64,000 bases of DNA from positions 32,750,962 through 32,814,961 of the forward strand of contig NC_091929.1 in assembly GCF_041260155.1 (NCBI RefSeq), written 5' to 3'. This DNA comes from Ptychodera flava (lineage: Eukaryota > Hemichordata > Enteropneusta > Ptychoderidae). The translations under genes were made by a program, and so were the position numbers. Below the pieces are notes generated by a model. That model was not told the origin of the DNA, did not search any database, and was given only the letters and a program-made list of their open reading frames with translations. Within the stretch, counting starts at the first letter, position 1; each line of letters begins with the position of its first letter. This document shows positions 48,634 through 64,000 of this stretch, one piece after another.

Positions 48634-50878
48634 GTAAGTATTATACTCTCTGATGTACAGTTCACAACCCTGTATCTTTAACGTAAAACAAATCATTAGA
48701 TATAGCTGTGGTTGTCGTATTTGGCTTTATTTTGCGAATATAGAGGGGTGGAGAGTAAGGTGAATCTGCAGCAGTCAGCTCACCGAACAGAAGTTGATTG
48801 TGGTCGGTCCGTGTTACCCCGATGAACCGACGTACGTCATAAGTAACGTCGTGTTCCAATATAGAGTGACTTTAACGACTTAAACCGCTTTTGAAAAAGG
48901 TACGGTGCAGTTTTGTACGATCTAGAAATACCACGTTAGTACTAGATAGGCTTGAAACTCTCTCCTGAATCTGGCCACAGGTTAAGGCAAAGACGCAATC
49001 AGCGCTATGTCGCTACGTGACTGTGATCACAGTGCGAACAGCAGTGTAAACACCACTTGCTCGCGACCAAGGTTAGATCGGACAACTAACGTGTGACAGA
49101 ATCACATGAACTCCCGCATATAACTTCATAGATGTTGGAGACGTTATCCCTCAATCGCGCTATCTCATAAGAGGAGGGATACGGCTGGACACTTGGGATA
49201 TGAAATAAAACTACCACCATGGGGCGTGATACCTTTTGACAGGGTTTCATATTATAATGCATGTCGCGGAATAGGTTGGTAGAAGTGATTTTACTTGTCA
49301 TCATGCGAATTAATATTTTGGTAAGTTTTTTTGTTCTTTAGAAGGTTTGATTTTTTTATCATTTCCGTTAGAGTAAGGAATGTGAAATAATGAAATAAAC
49401 ATGCTATAAACACACTAACCTAATTTTGATTTGAACTACATGCACGCACTCATGGATTGCCATTGTATTTGAAAAGTCGTGATCATAGACAATGGTTTAT
49501 AGACAGTCTTCCGCTCCACTCTCTGTCCCCTGATCAAATACTATTGACAATGCTACTTCAGCCTTGAACGTCTGATTTTAATTCATGTTCATGTAGTATA
49601 CATGGAGCGTCAGTCATATTTCCGGCAGTCCAGACTCCAAAGCTTAATTGTTATCTCGCAACTTTGAAACAAGTTATTCATTTTACTTACTGTAGTTCAG
49701 GATTTTATTATTGCGAAATGTATTTGGTTGACGTGCAGTGCAAAAAAAATGCTTTTATGCGAAATTGGAATCTTTGGCTTCATAACAGGGAACTGAATTG
49801 TCTCTGTTTACCATCGAATAGGAACATGTATTTACCATTTCCAAAATTTCTGTTCGATTGGTTGAACCTCAAAAGAGAAAGATTTAAACTTTTGCTCAAA
49901 TTTTCCTTTTGGAAACAAGGAACTGTTACAGTTGTTCGCAGCTGTACATACTTAAGTAATTTAGCCTAAGGTCTGCTTATATATGGAACACACTGCATGA
50001 TCATATGAATCATAGACTTGTGTATGATCTGTAAATCCCCTCAGGCAATACCAGCCAGATATGATATTCTGTATAGACCTTTTCCCGGTTATCCCACAAT
50101 GCATTGCAGTGACTTTATCAAACATCGTATATAAGCTCAAAACAGCGAAAACATGCTGATTTGTTTTGTACGACGGATTGTTAGAGAAGAATGACACAAA
50201 TTTGCAATGCCAAATAGTGCCCCGTGTATAATCTAACCATCAGCAACGAAAATATAGGTCAGGGTGTAATCTGCCATAGAGTTCTATAAGTAACGTACCC
50301 TGCGTGTACCCTACGGCTAAAAAGTTCTATGCGTAACGTACGGTTTGTATACCCTGGCACGCACTGCATCATGGAACCGGTGAAAGACTGGTGGAGGGAC
50401 TGTGAATTGGGTTCACGTCATAATCAAACCAGAGAACCAATCTTTAAATATTCTGAAACGTCTACAGTATGTTGTATCAACTACAATGTAACCTTTCTTT
50501 TGCTTTTCCACAAAGTCTTTTCTTTAAATATTTTTCTCTTATGAATCATTAAATTAATAAGAAATGCAATATTTTTTCGTATTTCTACAGCCAGATAATC
50601 TTGTTATGTGTTATTGAATGTTCTCATGATTGTTTTGTTTTAAGATTGTAATTCTCATAAATGACATGGAAGAGTATAAAATCAACAGAAGGGTCAAGAG
50701 AGCTCATTATTTAATAAATCGTTGAGAAATATTTACTTGTGAAGAGGAACTAGTGAAGTTTCAAAAAAATTCATTGATAAGACTGAGTACATTCTCTCAA
50801 GGCACATACATATACATCAGTGTAAAAATACTTGTAAGGTTTTGGTGTGCATTTCCTCCATGCACAGGCTCCGCTTAA
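48634..50878. other. Intergenic or first intron, little seen
   Basis: A short fragment like the 350-bp MITE (agatttaaacttttgctcaa) lies at about 49865-49905. Nothing else was recognised. Confidence 0.35.
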
Positions 50879-51083
50879 CCCTTTGAGTGCCAAAGTCAAT
50901 TTTTATTGCCTTTATAAAATATACCTCATTCATTTTTTTCAGATTTTTGCCAAAAATAAAATGTAGCCAATGAAATGTAATACCCTTGATCCAAAATTAG
51001 AAAATTTTTTTTAGAAAAATCCATTAAAATTGGTAAAATGTTGCACTAAATTTTTGGTGGAAAAAATTACAACATTCAAAGGG
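50879..51083 (+). mobile_element. TTAA MITE, second family, clean copy
   Basis: TTAA at 50875-50878 and 51084-51087. Ends ccctttgagtgcc and acattcaaaggg give an inverted repeat of about 11 bp. It is in the opposite orientation to the copy at 46993-47217. Confidence 0.85.
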
Positions 51084-51299
51084 TTAAATGTTGAAAACAA
51101 AAATATTATCCCAAAACTATCATAATAAAAAGGATAAGGATGGATATGATATAATGTACCCGCAGCTGTTCCCGTAGCTATTGTGTCTTGAGGATTCTAT
51201 ACTTATGTGATATTGCTCAACCCCATTCTTTGATTTGAACCAAGATGTTTTGGTGAATATGGTACATGTACATGTGGTTTGTTTTGCATGGATCTATTT

Positions 51300-52637
51300 T
51301 GAATTTGCATACGAAACTCAAAATGCAATCATCATTATATCGGGGAACAATATGTGTGGGTGGTAAATTGTCACAAAAGATAACTGTATGTACAGCAGGC
51401 TGTAAACAGTTGACTGTGTGTTGTGTTTGATCACAAAGTCCAAGTATCCACAAGGCAGATACCAGACATACTGCTGTGTCAGTAAAACAGTCATACAGTC
51501 AACATGTAAAACAAAGAGTGTTTGATGCAGTAGTGCTAAATATGAAACTGTCATACAGTCAACACGTGTACATGTATATATAACAAACAAAGGGAGTTTG
51601 ATACAGTAGTCCTTAATAACGCCTCTTGAAATCCAATGATACACCTTGTACTCATATCCCAGTGCTCTCCCCAGAACAATTAGAGCATAATGGCCACTTG
51701 CTTTTAATTTAGGTAAAACATAAGTTCGGTAAGAAAACAATTCTATTATTGTGTAAATTAGCTGCTATGCTATAAGACATTCCTGGGGAGGACAATTTAT
51801 CCCCACAGTGTATTATAACTTCCCTCAAAAGAATTGTCAGGGCAGTGTCCTAACACAACCACCACTGCACTGTACATCGTCTATAATCATGATAATGAAA
51901 GGCAGGAAAGTGTTATTGCATATGCGCATTGGATAAAATACGTGCACACTTTACATTTTTACCAGAAGGTAATAGCTGTCAACTCTGGGCTCTGGCTGAA
52001 AGACTTGACATTTTAGCTGACAACAGTAGGCACTGGCTGAAGACTTGACATTTAACAACAAAAACAAGCTGAGATTTTGAGAGTCTGATCTATAGATTGC
52101 ATATATAGCAAGTGCCTACGATGTGAAATGTATCATTAGAAATTCAAATGTTTTGAAATAATCTGGGAGATCAACCGAACCATGTCAAAAGGGAAGAGTT
52201 CCGTTCAAGTCCAGGAAGTAATGCAGGTACATGTATACATGATGTGCATTGCTACATTATTGGCTTGACGTCTTGATATTCTCTCTGTCCTTAATAGTTT
52301 TATGCTGATACTGGTCAAGGTCAACCACAGCTGTTTCTAATGAGATTTTAATCATTTACCAGGGTACATGTATGATTGATCATACCCAATAAATGTCACC
52401 TTGTATTGCACTCAATTGAATTAGCCAGGTCATTGTAAAAACATGACCCTGACCTGGATAACTTATTGATTGGCTGTTGAAAATTATTGTAGTAAAAATT
52501 TTGAATTTGTAGATGAAACCAAAATATAATCATCATTATAGTAGGGTATAATGTGTGTGGGTGGGCTTTTGGCACAAAAGATATCTACTTGTTCAGTAGG
52601 GTATAACCAGTTGTGTGTTGTGTTTGATCATGCTGAA
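51300..52637 (+). repeat. Diverged direct repeat pair
   Basis: About 140 bp at 51300-51437 recurs at 52500-52637 (shared aatcatcattata and tgtgtgttgtgtttgatca). Between them a ~60-bp tandem pair built on gtcatacagtcaaca lies at 51488 and 51547. No gene is seen. Confidence 0.6.
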
Positions 52638-54409
52638 ATCCATGCTGAAATTGTTTTGATGGAAACTGTGTAATTTAATAGATTTAAAAGGCTTACGGAA
52701 ACATACAGGTATATCTACACTACCAGAAAGGTAACACAGTGGATTTAGTGAATACGGATAGGAAATCGCCACTGGCAAAAGCTCGGCCTCAATTGATCAT
52801 ACTACTGTTAGTGTAAGTCCTTTTGTATATCAATCCCGAAGAGCTTTTTAATTTTTGTTTATTTAACATATAAACAACAATAAAGGAACAAAGTAAACAA
52901 GACAATAGAAGAAAAACATAATATTTGTATCTTTGTGGCAAAATGTGAAATAGAGGTCTCCCATTCTTATTGTATTTCTAATGCGTCATTTTATATTGCC
53001 ATATATTTTTCCGTATTGTACACAGATGTAGAGTTTAAATAAAATTCACAAAATTGGGAACTGTATCAGGTTTCTCCACAAGGGAATTTTAGAGATGGGT
53101 CACTGCTCGTTTTTTTTTAGCAATCCATTCATATGTTAATTGTACATATGAATATTTATTTACAACAAAAGAATATGCAAATTTGGCTTTGTTTTGTAAA
53201 TTGTCACCCCAATTTCTTACCATGCTATGGAGAACACTGTGTGCATGATTTAAATTCTTACATCTGAAAATATAAAATTGTCCCATCAGAAAAACAAAGT
53301 TGATAATTTGGCTTGCTATAGCCTAGTATCTTCGTTAGCAAGAATTCATTTCATAGCGTTCAACAATAATTTCATCTGTGTATTTGACTTTTTGAGGATT
53401 TTCAGCTGTATCATACATATGTATTATAATGAGTGGCAGGACAATACTCAGAGCAGCTCTTCTCACTGTGATCATATGCTCAGAAGTGTTTTTTTGTGTC
53501 GTAATCAGTTCATGCATGGAGGTAAGGTAGGAAGGACCTTCATACCTCCCTTGTGCACATAAGAACAGGTTGAAATTCAGCTGAGCTGAGCTACAGGGAT
53601 TCAATTTTGTGTTACAGACTCCCAAAATCATAGATAAAAAAATACCAGGTACGCATAATGCACATTGAATATTGTATGTTAACTATATGGACACAACACT
53701 ATAAAGGTTAATCTGTAACATGCTGAAGAAGACTTGTAGCATAGTAACAAATCTTCAGTTAACCACATGTGGTTTAGATTGACATAAACAAACAGAAGGA
53801 AAGGTATAAGATGCTAAGGGGAATAATTTCCTGAGATTTTGCTACTACAACATGATATAATTGTCATAATATGTATTCAGAGATACCTACCACCGATACA
53901 AACATATCATATTTACACATAGACAGAGAGAAAGAACAATAGACAGCATAGACAAACAGATAGACATTCAGAGAAGAGAGATCTTGTAAATTTTTAGTCC
54001 ATCTCATCTGGCATATGAAATTGCCCATAGTATATTTAACAGGGAAGTAAGGGGAAAATTTTGATGATAACATTTTGGTTAGTGCAATCCAATCACCATT
54101 GATATCAATCCATGGTAATGGTGTTTGGCAAAACAGTCTGATACATGACGATTGATATTTTTAAAGAATTTACAAAACAAAACAGTGGTCTACTAGTACT
54201 AGTGACAAGCTTTGTGCATTTTAGGCATAAAACACACACACTACATGTAGCTTTGTGCCTTTCAGACCGTACAGTTGGTTGGAGATAGTTACAAGCCTAA
54301 TTTTTACCTGCAATATTATTTTGTGTTTCCTTATTACTTGTATGTGAGTCCAAGTCTTCATAGTTTCACAATCACCGTCTTCAGAGAGATATTTTCCTCT
54401 GATTTGCAG
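52638..54409. other. No gene recognised
   Basis: AT-rich sequence upstream of the first coding exon of the BTBD10-like gene. Only short motif-free ORFs. Confidence 0.4.
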
Positions 54410-54431
54410 GTTGTGAAAGAGAGCACGGATA

Positions 54432-63741
<9,310 letters not shown>

Positions 63742-64000
63742 ACACTGTCAACCCCCCCCCCCCCCCCCCCTTCGCAGTTCCACAATGGTGTATTCCAAGC
63801 ATTTGTTACCTATGGGTCATTCCATTTATTAAGTACATTACAGGGGGTGCTAGCCACCTCCCAGATGGGCATCAACAGCATGGGATGAGTACATTCCTGT
63901 TATACATCAGTATTGAGATTTTTGACTCTTTTCAACATTGAATCCAAACAAGAAATTTCAAGGTTTAGAAGTGATACATTTAGACAGTAGCTCATATATT
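63742..64000 (+). other. 3' UTR of the BTBD10-like gene
   Basis: Begins with a poly-C run (63751-63770). No polyadenylation signal is seen before the window ends. Confidence 0.5.

Overview
The window looks like AT-rich nuclear DNA from an invertebrate deuterostome, most likely a hemichordate or something close to it. The evidence is the compact vertebrate-like intron/exon genes (a BTBD10/KCTD20 orthologue, a tandem set of histamine N-methyltransferase-like genes, a receptor tyrosine kinase), introns of 0.3-2 kb with clean GT-AG sites, long microsatellites, and many small transposons. The exact species cannot be read from the sequence. Nothing in it looks bacterial.

Layout. 0.26-2.0 kb: a decayed LINE. 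2.75-3.3 and 4.06-4.44 kb: two loci of one tRNA-headed SINE-like family, each present as a direct pair. 3.4-7.5 kb (+): eight exons covering a complete tyrosine kinase domain; the ectodomain exons are not in the window. 10.6-23.1 kb (+): a signal-peptide exon, decayed Ig-like exons, two possible transmembrane segments and a possible C-terminus, which together look like one or more eroded Ig-receptor genes. Into this sits a 2.78 kb DNA transposon (14.2-17.0 kb) with TIRs of about 215 bp and TTAA target duplications. 20.0-20.6 kb: a tandem repeat with a unit of about 147 bp. 28.0-40.1 kb (+): three tandem HNMT-like copies: an isolated dead last exon, a four-exon pseudogene, and one complete gene, in repeated units of about 5 kb bordered by tetranucleotide microsatellites. 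42.4-44.1 kb (-): one long uninterrupted 577-codon ORF, visibly GC-richer than its surroundings, with a HAE...CxxC pair that resembles a zinc-dependent deaminase core. 44.1-54.4 kb: mostly intergenic, with a second TTAA MITE family and a strong hairpin. 54.4-63.7 kb (+): the complete nine-exon BTBD10/KCTD20 gene, with introns carrying many copies of a TTAA MITE, a pogo/Tigger-like MITE and a young 5'-truncated LINE.

Regulation and teamwork. The genes do not form a functional cluster: a cell-surface kinase, an Ig-type surface protein remnant, small-molecule methyltransferases, a putative deaminase and an Akt-pathway BTB protein are simply neighbours. The common theme is transposition at TTAA. 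Three unrelated-looking element families (2.78 kb element, 350 bp MITE, 205 bp MITE) all sit in TTAA, as Kolobok/T2-type and piggyBac-type elements do.

Most promising unknown: the 577-aa intronless protein at 42.4-44.1 kb.
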